A DNA stretch of 64,000 nt from Fratercula arctica (GCA_947846985.1 CANTUZ010000026.1:53240730-53304729), one strand, 5' to 3'. Counted from the first letter of the stretch, positions 1 to 10,498 are shown. Translations and numbers: made by a program. Notes: generated by a model not told the origin, from the letters alone.

Positions 1-2103
1 TTTTTTAACACACCTGGTCCCATTCTAATGTCAGAGATATTAAAGTGGGTTTTTTTATCTCTGCTCTCTCTCACTTTATCACAGGACCAAATTCCATTGT
101 GAAGACTCCTTGGCTACCTGGTAGACCCTGGAAATGTTATCTATGAAATCTGTGACATATTGGACATGGTATTATGAGCTCTCTAGTTTTAAATTGTATT
201 GTCTTAGAATTCCCCATCTTATAGTTTTGTTTCTATTAAATAGCACTGGAAGCCTATCCCTGTAAGACCACCCATCAATTCTCTGTTTCTAGCACCGTAG
301 GTTTCAGTTTTTGTTGAACGGGAGGTTCATGCCTCCCATGTCCATTCCTCAGGCGATGGATGAAAAGGAGTAACATTGTACCTTGGGAGGGTGGGTTAGC
401 TGTTTCGCAGAGAGCTGGGGGAGTGTTCTTTTCCTTATATAAGAAATTTTGAGACCTTGTGTAATACACAAAGTATATCTCTGCTGACCCACAATGAAGA
501 AAGATTAATTAAATTCATTTTAGAGCAGATGCAGAGAAGGTCTATTAGGATTTTTGAGGGAGAAAAAAAGTCCTTTTTTATGAGAAGAAACAAGAAGAAT
601 TTGACTTTCACAGTTTAGCTACATAAAGGCATGATCTGAGTTCTGCCTAGAAATGAGTCTCCACAAATACATACATGTTCTGCATAGATGACTATGTATG
701 TGAGCTGGTATAAGAATGGATGCATAGGATGGATATTAAGAAAAAAATCTTTTTATCAGAGGATTTAAATTTCAAAGATACTTGCCTCCATACATAATTT
801 AGCTAGTATCTATCAGAAATCTAGCTAATTTTACGATGAAGCTTAATATGTATTGTAAAAGGTATTTCCATTTCCTTGATTCATGGAATACAACACACTG
901 GACCTTCAGTTCTCATCTTCTCATTACACTTACTTCCTTTGCTCTGCTAAAACAGGAACTTTGATTGGTTGATCGTATTTTTTTAGGACATACGTTAACC
1001 CATGCTGAAGTCCTAAATGTGGAAAAGACTGTTGTGATGTTAACATATGACAGTTCTTTTCATATAATGTCAGGAAGTTATTAAAAAAAAAAAAAATACA
1101 TTTTTTAGCTGCAATTATCCCTTACATTTTTTCACAAACTAAATACAAGATCAGTTCAGGCAATTCGTTTTGCTTTTAAAACTAAAGCATGAAACATGTA
1201 GAAAATGCTAGGAAAAGCAAAATCTGAGATTTTGCAGCACATATCTGTGGCCATAGCAACAGCATACAACAGTTGCCGTAATCAGCACCTAGGGTCAACG
1301 GGGGACTGGTCACCTTAGAGAGAGAGATTCAGTGTGAAGACGAGCTGTAATTCAAGATGGAGGACGGCCAATGTAATGCCCTCTCCTGTGACAGTCGGTT
1401 GCTTTCCTTTGATAATATTTTGGGATGACAGGAGGAGTAATGATTTCAACATGTAGTATTCTCTGTCTTGAAATCCATATCCTCACAGAGACATCATCGC
1501 AAAAAGATCTTAGCAGTGTTTCTTCACTGAATGTCTAAGGACTCCATAAGCTTTAAAAAAAATCCACAGGCTAATGAAACAAATAGCAACTGCCTTCAGG
1601 GCATTTTCTTTTTTTAATGTTCTCCAGTAGAGACAGGTCACTCAGATATCTTGTTTCCTTTTTGCTTACAAACAGTGAACTACGCATTCAGAAACTGTAT
1701 ATTCCTCTGGTGGTATGTTCTTCTTTTCTGTGCTTATAACCAGTTACTAAGTGTATGTCACTTCTGTCCATGTGTGTGTACATATGTGTGTAATATGTAC
1801 AATTTAATATCTGCATATAATTACAATAGTCAATTACCTTTCACATGGAGAGACATCTGGGCAATTGTGAATATTCTTTTTGTTACATTTTTGTTTATTA
1901 GACACACAGAAATAGTATTGCTAATTTCAGTGAATGGAAGTACTTGCTGTAGAATAATAACCTTGCAAACAAAGCTGGACACTATGTGGAATGGGCATAT
2001 TCAAAGCATGAAACAGAAAAAGAATAAAGACAAAAAATTCAAAGTAGAAGGGGAAAGGAAGGAAAACATACTCATGTGGTGAAAAAATAATCTCACTGGA
2101 TTA

Positions 2104-2148
2104 CAAAAAAAAAAAAAAACCAAAAAAAAAAAAAAAAACCAAAAGAAA
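2104..2148. repeat. A-rich simple repeat
   Basis: Two adenine runs of about 15 and 17 bases are separated by CC and followed by CCAAAAG. This is an (AAAAACC)-like low-complexity tract. No retroposon body is recognisable upstream. Confidence 0.85.
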
Positions 2149-2810
2149 GATTAAATTCTGATTTCTGTTATATCCAGGCAAGTAAACTTCTGAAGTGAAT
2201 TCTCTGTAAAACTATTAAAGTAGGACTCGTGCTTGGGCAAAATACAGATTATGGGACAGATATTCATATGAACTTTGCTCCATAGAAGTCAACAGAATAT
2301 CTGACGTAGTGTAGGGAACATAATATTGAAAACTGGTTGGAAACCACTTTAAGTACCAAAAGGAATAGATTCTAAAGTATTCTTTTTTTTGTTAATTTAT
2401 AACATTAATTTATAATGAGTGTCACATATTTTAGTTAGGCCATACTTATTTGCTGCCAGGTCAACAGCTAAAGGTGTTATTTAACACAGGGATTCTGTTT
2501 ATTGATGCTCCTATTAACAAGTCTTTTGGGTTGTTTTTTTTTTTACTTAATTTCATTTCTTGCAGAGCAACTTCTTTTTATAAACATGAAAAAGTCAGAC
2601 ATACTGTCTTCTCTCACAAATACTGTGAAAACTTGTGATTGTGTGATTTATTGTGAATGGATTTCCCTAAATAAACATTAAAATTGATTAAATTTACCAG
2701 ATGGAGTCTCTCACTTTGTTTATTGTACTTATTTATGCATTCTGTATATGTATTCATAGCAATAAGTACGGGGACAAAAGCAAAGTATGTACATTTTTCT
2801 AAGTTAAAAA

Positions 2811-2848
2811 CCATATATATACACATACATACATACATATATATATAA
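2811..2848. repeat. AT/CATA microsatellite
   Basis: An alternating TA run passes into CATA repeats and back into TA repeats, then into an A run. This is a compound dinucleotide/tetranucleotide microsatellite. Confidence 0.85.
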
Positions 2849-3105
2849 AAAAAGAATTTAAAAGAAATTTAAAAGGTAATGGAATTGGAAGGAAGGCAAA
2901 AATCAGATGTAGATCTGAATTTCAGAAGGCGTTGTGCCTCATCACTGTAACTGAGATCAATGGAAACTATGAATTTGGGATACACATACAACAGCTTTTA
3001 CCATTTTCTTTGCAATTATTTGGAAGGCTCTAGTGTACATCCTATCTGTATGCTGTCAAATAGCAGATTTAGAACAGGATCACTAGGAACGTGTTTGTGT
3101 CTTCG

Positions 3106-3143
3106 AGTGTGTGTGTGTGTGTGTGTGCGCGCACGTGTGTGTG
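3106..3143. repeat. (GT)n microsatellite
   Basis: Alternating GT repeats are interrupted by a GCGCGCAC stretch, followed by more GT. Alternating purine-pyrimidine tracts of this kind can adopt Z-DNA; that is general knowledge and not shown here. Confidence 0.9.
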
Positions 3144-3459
3144 AGTGGATGGAGGAGGGAGATAGGGAGGAATCAGAAATATTTCAGTGTCTGTGGCTAT
3201 GTAGCTTCACTTTTTTATGTAGCTGTATTCATTTCAGTGCTTTATTATGACATATCATACATCAACTATACAAGCTGGCAAGCAGAGATAAATAGTAGCA
3301 AAGCTCTTTTTATGCTATTTTGTGCTGCTGAATACTTTGGAATCTCATTTTTGACAGCTTAAGGCTGAAGTATCATATATTCCTAACAACTTTATTTAAA
3401 TACACAGATGAACGGTACAGAGCACACTCTTAAAAATGAAAGTGCCTGATCATCAACAA

Positions 3460-3484
3460 CCACACCCACACCCACACACACACT
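3460..3484. repeat. (CACACC)n/(CA)n microsatellite
   Basis: CACACC-type hexamers pass into plain CA repeats. This short array lies about 210 bp before the CR1 copy. Confidence 0.8.
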
Positions 3485-3694
3485 CATATAGAGCGTATCA
3501 AAATGAATTAAACTCACCAGCTTTCCCTTCAGTTCTGTCTTTTAATGGAAAGGATAACGGCTGCTTCTCCTCACAGAAAATATCAAGGAAGCAGCTGGGG
3601 GAAAAAGCAGCAACTATGGCCTCATTTAATAGCCTAATATTGTGTGGAAAATATTTATTTCTGAGGAATTTGTTCATTTTGTTTACAAAGTGCC

Positions 3695-4575
3695 CAAAAC
3701 TGGGAGGGGTGGCTGACACAGCAAAAGGCTGTGCCGCCATACAGAGAGACCTGGACCCGCTGGAGAGTTGGGCAGAGAGGAACCTCATGAAATTCAATAA
3801 GGGCAAGTGTAGGCTGCTGCACCTGGGGAGGAATAACCCCATGCAGCAGTACAGGTTGGGGGCTGACCTGCTGGAGAGCAGCTCTGTGGAAAGAGGCCTG
3901 GGAGTCCTGGTGGACCACAGGATGACCATGAGCCAGCAATGTGCCCTTGTGGCCAAAAAAGGCCAATGGCATGCTGGGGTGCATCAAGAAGAGTGTGGCA
4001 AGCAGGTCGAGCGAGGTCATCCTCCCCCTCTACTCTGCCTTGGCAAGGCCGCATCTGGAGTAGGGTGTCCAGTTCTGGGCTCCCCGGTTCAAGAAGGACA
4101 GGGAACTGCTGGAGAGGGTGCAGCAAAGGGCTACCAAGATGGTTAGGGGACTGGAACACCTCTCTTGTGAAGAAAGGCTGAGGGATTTGGGTCTCTTCAG
4201 TCTGGAAAAAAGACGGCTGAGGGGGGACCTTATCAACACTTATAAATACTTAAAGGGTGGGTGTCAGGAGGGTGGGGCCAGGCTCTTTTCAGTGGTGCCC
4301 AGCGGCAGGACGAGAGATAATGGGCACAAACATGAACATAGAAAGTTCCACCTAAACACAAGGAGGAACTTCGTTACCCTGAGGGTGGCAGAGCACTGGA
4401 ACAGGCTGCCCAGAGAGGTGGTGGACTCTCCGTCCCTGGAGACATTCCAAAGCCCCTTGGACGCATTCCTGTGCAACCTGCTCTAGGTGACCCCGCTCTG
4501 GCAGGGGGGTTGGACTAGATGGTCTCCAGAGGTCCCTTCCAGCCCCCACCGTTGTGTGATCCTGTGATTCTGTTT
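3695..4575 (+). mobile_element. CR1 LINE, 5'-truncated, sense orientation
   Basis: This is the 3' part of a CR1 (chicken repeat 1) non-LTR retrotransposon. It translates as the end of the ORF2 reverse transcriptase: an AAIQRDLD segment near 3738, then [18 protein letters not shown] and [10 protein letters not shown] blocks, with a stop at 4484-4486. A 3' UTR follows, ending in the CR1-type tail TGTGATCCTGTGATTCTG. The catalytic FADD region lies upstream and is lost by the usual 5' truncation. One frameshift falls near 3957, in a run of seven A residues; otherwise the reading frame is nearly open to the stop, so the copy is moderately young. It cannot be mobile. Confidence 0.95.
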
Positions 4576-5040
4576 AATTAAATAACTGAATACATATTTT
4601 AACAACATGTGGGAAAAAATGGTTTTCATCTTGTTATTGGACAAAAGCGCTTTCAGTTTTAGCATAAAATTTGTGTTTGTGACTACTCACTCCTTGTAGT
4701 ACAGATGTTGTCCACAAAGCCACAGGTTTTTGGTCAATACAATAAATACTCCAAACATGACTGAATTTGTCAAAGTGTTGGGCGACTTTCCTGGTGGTGA
4801 TGATTTCAACTGAGAGCGCTCAGCGTCTTGTTAGACTCGGCTTGTTAGACACACCAAAAACTGTTAAAAGTTCAAGAGTTACTGCACAACCACTTCAGTA
4901 TCTCACTAGCTCTTAAGCCAGTTCATTTTCCTGGGATTTCCTTGTGAAGGTATTCATTTAACTTTGTACAAACAATTGCTACAGTAACCTTCTTTCTTTC
5001 CCTTTCTACTAGTTCGGGAAAAGCTCTATTTGAGAGAGCG
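4576..5040. other. AT-rich spacer between CR1 and LTR fragment
   Basis: The 465-bp stretch between the CR1 3' end and the old LTR fragment contains no recognisable gene, repeat or structured site. Confidence 0.5.
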
Positions 5041-5284
5041 TGTTCCCCAATCAACACTCTCCGTTCTTTTTGAGGCAGAGTGCTTCCCAAAAAGGCACAT
5101 CTGGTTGGCAGGACGGGAGAGTAGTGGAGTTCTTTCTTTTGCTTTGCTTAGGTGTGTAGCTCTTGCTTTACCTACTAAACTGTCTGAGCTCAGCCCACAG
5201 GTTTTCCCGCTTTTACCCTTCAGATTCTCTCCACCACTGTCCCACTGTGTGATGCCAAGCTGCCCACTGGGATTAACCCACACC
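5041..5284 (+). mobile_element. Degenerate 3' part of an avian ERV LTR
   Basis: The order of short blocks matches the two solo LTRs of this window and the general avian family as I remember it: a CTTTCTTTTGCTTTGCTT block, CTACTAAACTGTCT, a CAGCCCACAGGTTTT block, GATTCTCTCC, a short spacer, and a terminal GGGATTAACCCACA. This corresponds to the R-U5 side of the LTR in plus orientation. The U3 half is missing and divergence is high, so it is an old fragment. It ends about 180 bp downstream of the poly(A) signal of the ITPRIPL1-like gene. No target-site duplication can be judged because the 5' end is lost. Confidence 0.7.
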
Positions 5285-5459
5285 ACCTGGCAAGCCAAAG
5301 CCCAGGGACTCAGGAAACCAGAGCCCACTGCAGCAGCTCTTCCGCAAAATGCCCCCTGACTCCGCGGCAGCTGCGCAGCCGGCAGCTTGGGCCCGCCTTC
5401 CCCAACAAAGTGATGCACGGCCACTCACGGACACAGCGCTTGTTCAAACAAACAAGTGA

Positions 5460-5465
5460 TTTATT
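5460..5465 (-). promoter_or_regulatory. AATAAA poly(A) signal of the ITPRIPL1-like gene
   Basis: On the minus strand GGCAATAAATCACTTG is followed within about 10-30 nt by a T/G-rich run (TTGTTTGTTTG, then GCTGTGTCCGTGAG). This is the normal arrangement of cleavage signal and downstream element. It lies about 150 nt after the stop codon, so the 3' UTR would be short. Confidence 0.7.
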
Positions 5466-5587
5466 GCCATCTTTGTATGGGGTGAAGTTCCCACAGGGAA
5501 GGGACTCCCTGGAAGAGGGAGGGCAGTCACTGTCCAGGTGGTAGAGGGAGTCTCTGTTGCAAGGTTCCTTGCAGCGATCTCTTCCTA

Positions 5588-5650
5588 CTAGATGCCCAGC
5601 AAGGCGTATGAGTCACCTTGCTGCACCCCAAGCATCATGTGAATGAGGAC
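5588..5650 (-). pseudogene. Out-of-frame remnant of the ITPRIPL1-like C-terminal domain
   Basis: In a different minus-strand frame from the main coding exon, this segment reads LIHMMLGVQQGDSYALLGI and then TAG. The MM-GVQQGDS block is a conserved stretch of the Mab-21-like domain in avian ITPRIPL1-like proteins, as I remember them. In intact relatives it lies roughly 20 residues after the PQSRRY-type motif, seen here as PQSRQY at 296-301 of the main frame. A deletion not divisible by three, of about 55-60 bases by that estimate, therefore joins the two motifs out of frame. After QQGDS the family similarity stops within a few codons, so a second, larger deletion has removed the rest of the domain. 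Confidence 0.7.
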
Positions 5651-6850
5651 AGTACTGTCTCGACTGAGGCAAAGCCACCCAGGCGTCTTTTACCATGTCC
5701 TGGAACCAGCAGGCCGTTTTCTCTATGTCCAGGTAGGGGCCGGTGCAGAGGGTGCTGAGGAGGCTGGGACCCCAGTTTTTCCCCAGCTGCTCCTCGTGGC
5801 AGTGGAGGGAGCACGGCGTGTCCTTCACCAGCTGCTCCTTCTTGCAGCTGCACTCTGGCTCCAAGCGGATGCGGGAGTACTTGTCCGGCATGCCCTCCGT
5901 GGTGCCCAGCTCCAGATGGAAGGTGTGCCCATGAGGAGGCTTCAGGGGCACCAGCAGACGGTAGACGGCATCATCCTCCTGGGGACTCCAACCTCCTAAA
6001 GCGCACCCCACCCCAACGACTGGCTTCACTCGTGGCACGCAAGTACCTCTGCAACGCTTGTGGCAGATGCGGAGAAGGTCATCTACCAGGCCCTCCACCT
6101 TTGCAAACGATTCCGACAGTTCAAGGAGGCGCTCGGTGGAAATCAGGCGCGCATGCAGTGCAAGAGTGGGCTTTGGTTCTCGCTCCTGCTTCTCCACCTT
6201 CTTTCCGGAAGCGCCCTCCTCGGTGCTGCCGGCTGCCCGATGGCTCCTTTTCCTGAGCCAGCAGCCGAGTCCGAGGAGCAGGACCAGGACACCAGCAAGA
6301 GCCCAGAAGTGCCACTGCTGCAAGGCACCGAAGAGCAGGGCTGCCCAGGAAACGTCACTTTCCTTCTGGCTCCATGCCTCCAGGTGCGTTTGCTCCAGCT
6401 CCTCCAACAGCCGCCTCATCTGCTCATCCAGAAATTCAGCACGCTGGCGCATGTGCTCTTGCGTGGCCTCGTCCAGCTCATCGCCCACCAGCAGTGGGAG
6501 CTGGAAGATCCTTTGCAGAGCAAGCCAGGACAGTAGCAATCTGGCAGCAGCCATGGCCTGCAGGAGGAGGGAGAGAAGGGGTTCAGTGGGGCTGGACGGG
6601 CGGGCGGGAGCTGGCAGCAGGGGGGCCGGGAGCCGCAGGGAGCTGGGGGCAGGCAGGAGGGGGGCCGAGGCAGCGGGGAGGCAGCAAGGCCTGCACCCAG
6701 CCCCACCGGCAGCGGCACCGGGCCTGGCCCAAGGGGCTCCCGCCAGCGGCTGGGCCCTCTCTGCCGTGTGAGAACCCACCCCCCCAGGGGCCAGCGTTTC
6801 TGCCCCAGCCCCGGTCCAGCCCAACCTCTCCCCGCCAGCCCACTCACCAT
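5613..6850 (-). CDS. ITPRIPL1: Truncated ITPRIPL1-like gene (two exons, probable pseudogene)
   Basis: The product is a type I membrane protein of the ITPRIP family (Mab-21-like, nucleotidyltransferase fold). The family is named for IP3-receptor interaction; the function of avian paralogs is not established. Exon 1 supplies only ATG (6850-6848). Intron 6847-6558 (GTGAGT...CTGCAG) is followed by exon 2, 6557-5613, in frame with a second ATG at 6554-6552. From that ATG there are 313 residues. Residues 1-22 are a hydrophobic signal-like segment, followed by GDELDEAT. Residues 29-60 are an acidic, heptad-like coiled coil. Residues 82-100 are a membrane span (HFWALAGVLVLLLGLGCWL), followed by basic RKRSHR. 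A linker follows. The start of the Mab-21-like domain is at about 180-301 (GVGCALGGWSP, YRLLVPLKPP, HLELGT, TARWF-like TACWF, PQSRQY). Intact relatives are roughly 500-550 residues, so about 200 or more C-terminal residues are missing; the last 12 residues are frameshifted. The Gly in ALGGW replaces a Glu that I expect in relatives. A translated but inactive protein remains possible. Confidence 0.85.
6558..6847 (-). other. Intron of the ITPRIPL1-like gene
   Basis: On the minus strand the donor ATG|GTGAGT and the acceptor, a pyrimidine-rich tract CCCTTCTCTCCCTCCTCCTGCAG|GCC, both fit consensus. The 290-bp intron is very GC-rich and contains no in-frame stop, so an uninterrupted open frame runs through it. 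Removing it brings the exon-1 ATG into frame with the exon-2 ATG, giving Met-Ala-Met-Ala. Confidence 0.75.
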
Positions 6851-6891
6851 TGTCCCGTGCCGAACTGGGGCAACACTGCCTGATGGCGCCC

Positions 6892-6898
6892 TTATATA
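6892..6898 (-). promoter_or_regulatory. TATA box of the ITPRIPL1-like gene
   Basis: The minus strand reads GGCAGCTATATAAGGGCG. A start site 25-32 nt downstream would fall near 6862-6868 and give a 5' UTR of only about 12-18 nt before the exon-1 ATG in GGGACAATGG. Sequence upstream (6900-7750) is GC-rich. The start site is inferred from spacing only. Confidence 0.65.
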
Positions 6899-7780
6899 GC
6901 TGCCCCCACTGTGATGCGTCCTCTGTGGTGTCCCAGGTGCCAGAGCGCACCACAGGCCCCCCGGCAACCAGCCCTCCCCTTGGGCCACCCCCCGGCTCGG
7001 CGACCCGCCGCTGCCCCGGGCAGCCACAGCTCCAACCCCACAAAGTCCAGACCCACCCAGCAGGATGGGGCTCCCAGGAGTTCCCTTTCCAAAGCCAACA
7101 GAAGCCCCCCCAAACCCTTCCCAAACCTAATATCAGGTGACGTGACCCACAGACGCTTTGCTCCTTGAGATCCCATCCCGTGAGGTGGAATCGTCTCCCT
7201 TGGTGCCGCCTCTGAGCTTGTGGTGGTGGGTGTGCTCTTGGTGCCTTCCTGACAGCCATGGGAGGGTGGTGGTGTATGCGCTGGTGGTGGGGTGGGGCCT
7301 GTCTGCGGCAAGATCTCTGCTCCTGCTGTGCCACTGCCAGAGGACGCTGCTTTCCCAAGGGTGATGTTGGGGGTGCAGGCAGACATTTCCCGGTGGGCAA
7401 GTCCCACTGCCGATAGAGCACCGGCTTTTCCATGTCCAGCGTGTTCAGTTCTGTGGTATCAGCTCCCTGGGGAGCACCTGGGTTGGGCATATTCTCCCCC
7501 CACACCCTGGTGAAGGCACGGAGGCACATCAGCGGTGCCTCTCGCTTGGTCCCTGCCCAGCCGGAGCTGCCAGGGAGTTTCTCGGCCCACGTGAAATCCC
7601 CACCATGGTGGTGACAAGTGTGAAGGGAAAGCAGTGGCACAACCATCTTTGTAGCCACCGTGCTCTTCACCGGCTGCTGCGCTGGGGAGACAGTCATTGA
7701 GAGGAGAACGCTGCCGCTCTTGGCAGGGGGCCACTGCGCAGGGGTTTCCCATTCTCCCCTCTTTTTCCCTGCAGTATGAA
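6899..7780 (-). promoter_or_regulatory. GC-rich 5' flank of the ITPRIPL1-like gene
   Basis: This GC-rich block lies upstream of the TATA box on the minus strand. The main exon's reading frame stays open through it to 7697, but the translation is proline/glycine-rich, has no domain, and would need transcription to start far upstream of the TATA box. I read it as promoter-proximal flank carried along with the gene. GC content falls abruptly at about 7.78-7.95 kb. Confidence 0.5.
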
Positions 7781-10498
7781 GTCAGGTGAATGCCATCAGC
7801 TCCCAACAGACCCGCCTTCTCTAAGGTACGTCCACCATCACAGAAGCCAAAACCTTGAGTACCAGCTACGCAGCCAGGCATTCACCGTTTCTATTTGTCT
7901 CCTCCTTCCCCAACCCCTTCCTTTGATTGGGAGGATAGAGGAGAACACCACTGTGTTTCTATTTAAATTTTTTAAGGTTATTTTTTTGATTGACCCTTTG
8001 CTAAATTATTTGGATAAAATCTGATAATAATGACAGGGAAATTATATAAAAGAGTCATCTCATATGCTAATGAATAACTCTGCTTCATTGAGGAAAAACC
8101 ATGAGATTTCAAGGCCATTGATTCCCTCTAAATACAAAATAACTTAGTACAAGATACTGCATGTTTTACGGGGTTTGCATTTTTGTGGCATTCTGAAATA
8201 AAGTACTTAAGATCTAGACTCATTATTGCTAATGGTAAATCAGTGAGATTAAATATTACTATAAATCATTTTATTAATAAAACAGAGGGCTCATTAAAGA
8301 ACTATTGAACTGTTAAGCTGTAATATTTCAGTATCAGCATTTTATTAACATTTCAATTAGCTCAGGTTGACAACATAGGAGAGGCATAAAACAGTCTACC
8401 CACTGTATAGGACACAGACTGCCGGGTCGGGTTACTGTGAGAAATAAGGGATAATGTTTCAGTGGGATCATAACTGCACAGCAAATTGAACATTTTAAAA
8501 AATAAATATATAAAGCATCTCTAATTTGTGCCTTTCAAGGACCCTCTGAAGGACTGTGTGCTACTACTGTTCACTATATCATTTTACTATTATCCTTAGA
8601 AGGATGACTGCCAACCTGAAAGGAATTTGAATAGCTGAGGACAGAGAAGCGCATATTTAAACACCAAAAGAATAATGATAGCTTAAAAGAACAAAGTGAA
8701 GAATAAAGTGCCCTCAGTAAGAATGTTTAACATATGTAAGTAGTGAAAAATGATAGCTGGAAGTCTGCACTTCAAATGTGCTACAACAGATCGAAAAGCA
8801 GAAAATGACCACAGAACAAGTGTTGGGAGAATGTCAGACAGACAATATAGTGTCCTGATTCTTTTGAAATTCTTCATGTCAAACCTTTACTTAGCTCTTT
8901 TCTCGATAATTGTCACGTACGTGCTGTGGGGAAAAAAAGAAAAAAGACACCTGTGTGAGGTACTAAAGAGAGGGAAAAAAATCAGTTGGGTAATTTGATT
9001 TCACCCGCAAAGTGTTCTCTGTTCTCCACTTCTGAATGATACTAATGTGAAAAGGAGCTGATGTTGGCTAAAGTAAGGAAGAGAGAGAATCTAATGGCAG
9101 AAGAGGTAAGAAAAGGTATACTTTCAGAGTCTGGAGGAAGAAAATAGTTCCATTCTAGTCTCCAGTTTCTTGAATTATAGCCGATGGAGGGAAAAAGAGC
9201 TTTGTGTTTTAAGTTTAGTGTATCAAGAAATAGTGCAAGATATTCTCCTATTCTCTTTAGAGTTCTGAAATGTGTATTATTATCTCATAGTGCAGGACCT
9301 TCTTTTTCATCCCATTTTGTTGGCGTTGCCATGAACCTGTTTCTCTGAATGTCAGTAGACTTTCAACCCATGAGGCCAAATTCATCTTTCACATAAGTGG
9401 TGCAATTCTCTGAAGTTAAAAGAACAGCAAACAGTTACTCAAAAGTACAAGTAAATCTTATACAAACAAGTCATCGACTCTTTTCCAAAGCTCTTCTGTC
9501 CATCAACTGAGGTACTCAGTGGAAGGACAAGTAGTCCCTGATATGGTAGTCTCTCACTGTGGGAGAGACTTTTTTCTCTCATTGTTTTCATTGTGGGAGC
9601 TTGAAGGGAAAATGTTCTCTCTCTTAACTGGCAAGATATTAATGCTTAAGTGGCACAAGTGTTACTGAGATTTGATTTATTTTTTTTTTTTTTAATTAGC
9701 TCAACAATATATTTTATTCACATAAATAGCCTTCAAATTCCATGAACTTTAAAATCTCATGTACTTGTATGATTAGAAAATGGTATGCTAAACCATTTTC
9801 AGAATTAAACAGTCAGGAATAATCTTTGATTTGGAAACATTATGAAAGCAGATAACTGAATTAAAAAGAATCTTTAAGAATCTTAAACATAATGTGAAGA
9901 AACAGTCTTTGGTACCTTGATGTTTAGTTTTGATTACTAGGTAAGGTCATGTAGAAGACAAAATGAGATTTAAGGATGTATCCTAAGACACCAAAATCTT
10001 GATAACATAGAAAAATTTGGCTTAATTTATATCCAAACCAGAAACATGCCATTTTGCACCTTGATATCTACCTGCAAACAAAATCCAAAATATTTGGCTG
10101 ATCTGTTGGAACCTCTCCCAGTCGTATTAAAAACAGTTTAAGTTTGCTGTAATGTATTTTGCTTCCCTGGGTTTAAAAGCTTAGCAGAGTATCTGGAATA
10201 TCTAAATTACTTTCATTTACATATACATGTGATAAACATGAGCAAATTTTGATTAATGTTTACATTATTTATCTTACAGAGTACTTAAATCTAATGAGCA
10301 CTTACACTAATCACTTCTGCATCAGGAATAGGGGAATAAACTTGAAAAGACTGCATAACAAGGTTCAAGAAATTAACAAGGTCAAAAAATATTCATTAAA
10401 AAGTAGAATAGATCCCTATGGATACAGGTAGAGATGAACTGAAAATTTGGTATAAAAAATAGTTATTAATAACTAAATTACTTCATGTTTATAATAAA
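7781..10498. other. AT-rich spacer, no gene seen
   Basis: No gene or recognisable transposable element was found. A T13 tract near 9679 is the only obvious simple repeat. The 8060-8400 segment is rich in TAAT/ATTA-type homeobox core sites and A/T words, as is common in avian intergenic DNA; conservation cannot be judged here. Confidence 0.5.

Larger units (their letters stand above)
1..3694. other. AT-rich non-coding spacer
   Basis: No recognisable gene or high-copy repeat was found here. The longest open frame (1651-2082, +) has low-complexity, Phe/Cys/Lys-rich composition, no family resemblance and a non-ATG start, so I treat it as chance. The stretch holds several simple repeats, listed separately. 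The 1240-1440 segment is less AT-rich and more complex than its surroundings but shows no motif I can name. Confidence 0.6.

Noticed and set aside
1651..2082. 143-codon open frame (+)
   Set aside because: Non-ATG start, Cys/Phe/Tyr/Lys-biased composition, no motif, no flanking promoter or splice signal.
3436..3694. Open frame running into the CR1 from unique DNA
   Set aside because: Fusion of non-coding sequence, including a CA microsatellite, to the CR1 ORF2 frame by lack of a stop.
3498..4239. Minus-strand frames within the CR1 at 3.7 kb
   Set aside because: Antisense of the recognisable CR1 ORF2.
5643..6883. Several long plus-strand open frames opposite the ITPRIPL1-like gene
   Set aside because: They are antisense shadows in GC-rich DNA. 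The minus frame matches a known family, and these do not.
6555..7697. N-terminal extension of the ITPRIPL1-like protein by about 380 residues
   Set aside because: The extension crosses a TATA box, a consensus donor and a consensus acceptor, is low-complexity Pro/Gly-rich, and has no domain. The family starts with a signal-like segment right after the acceptor.
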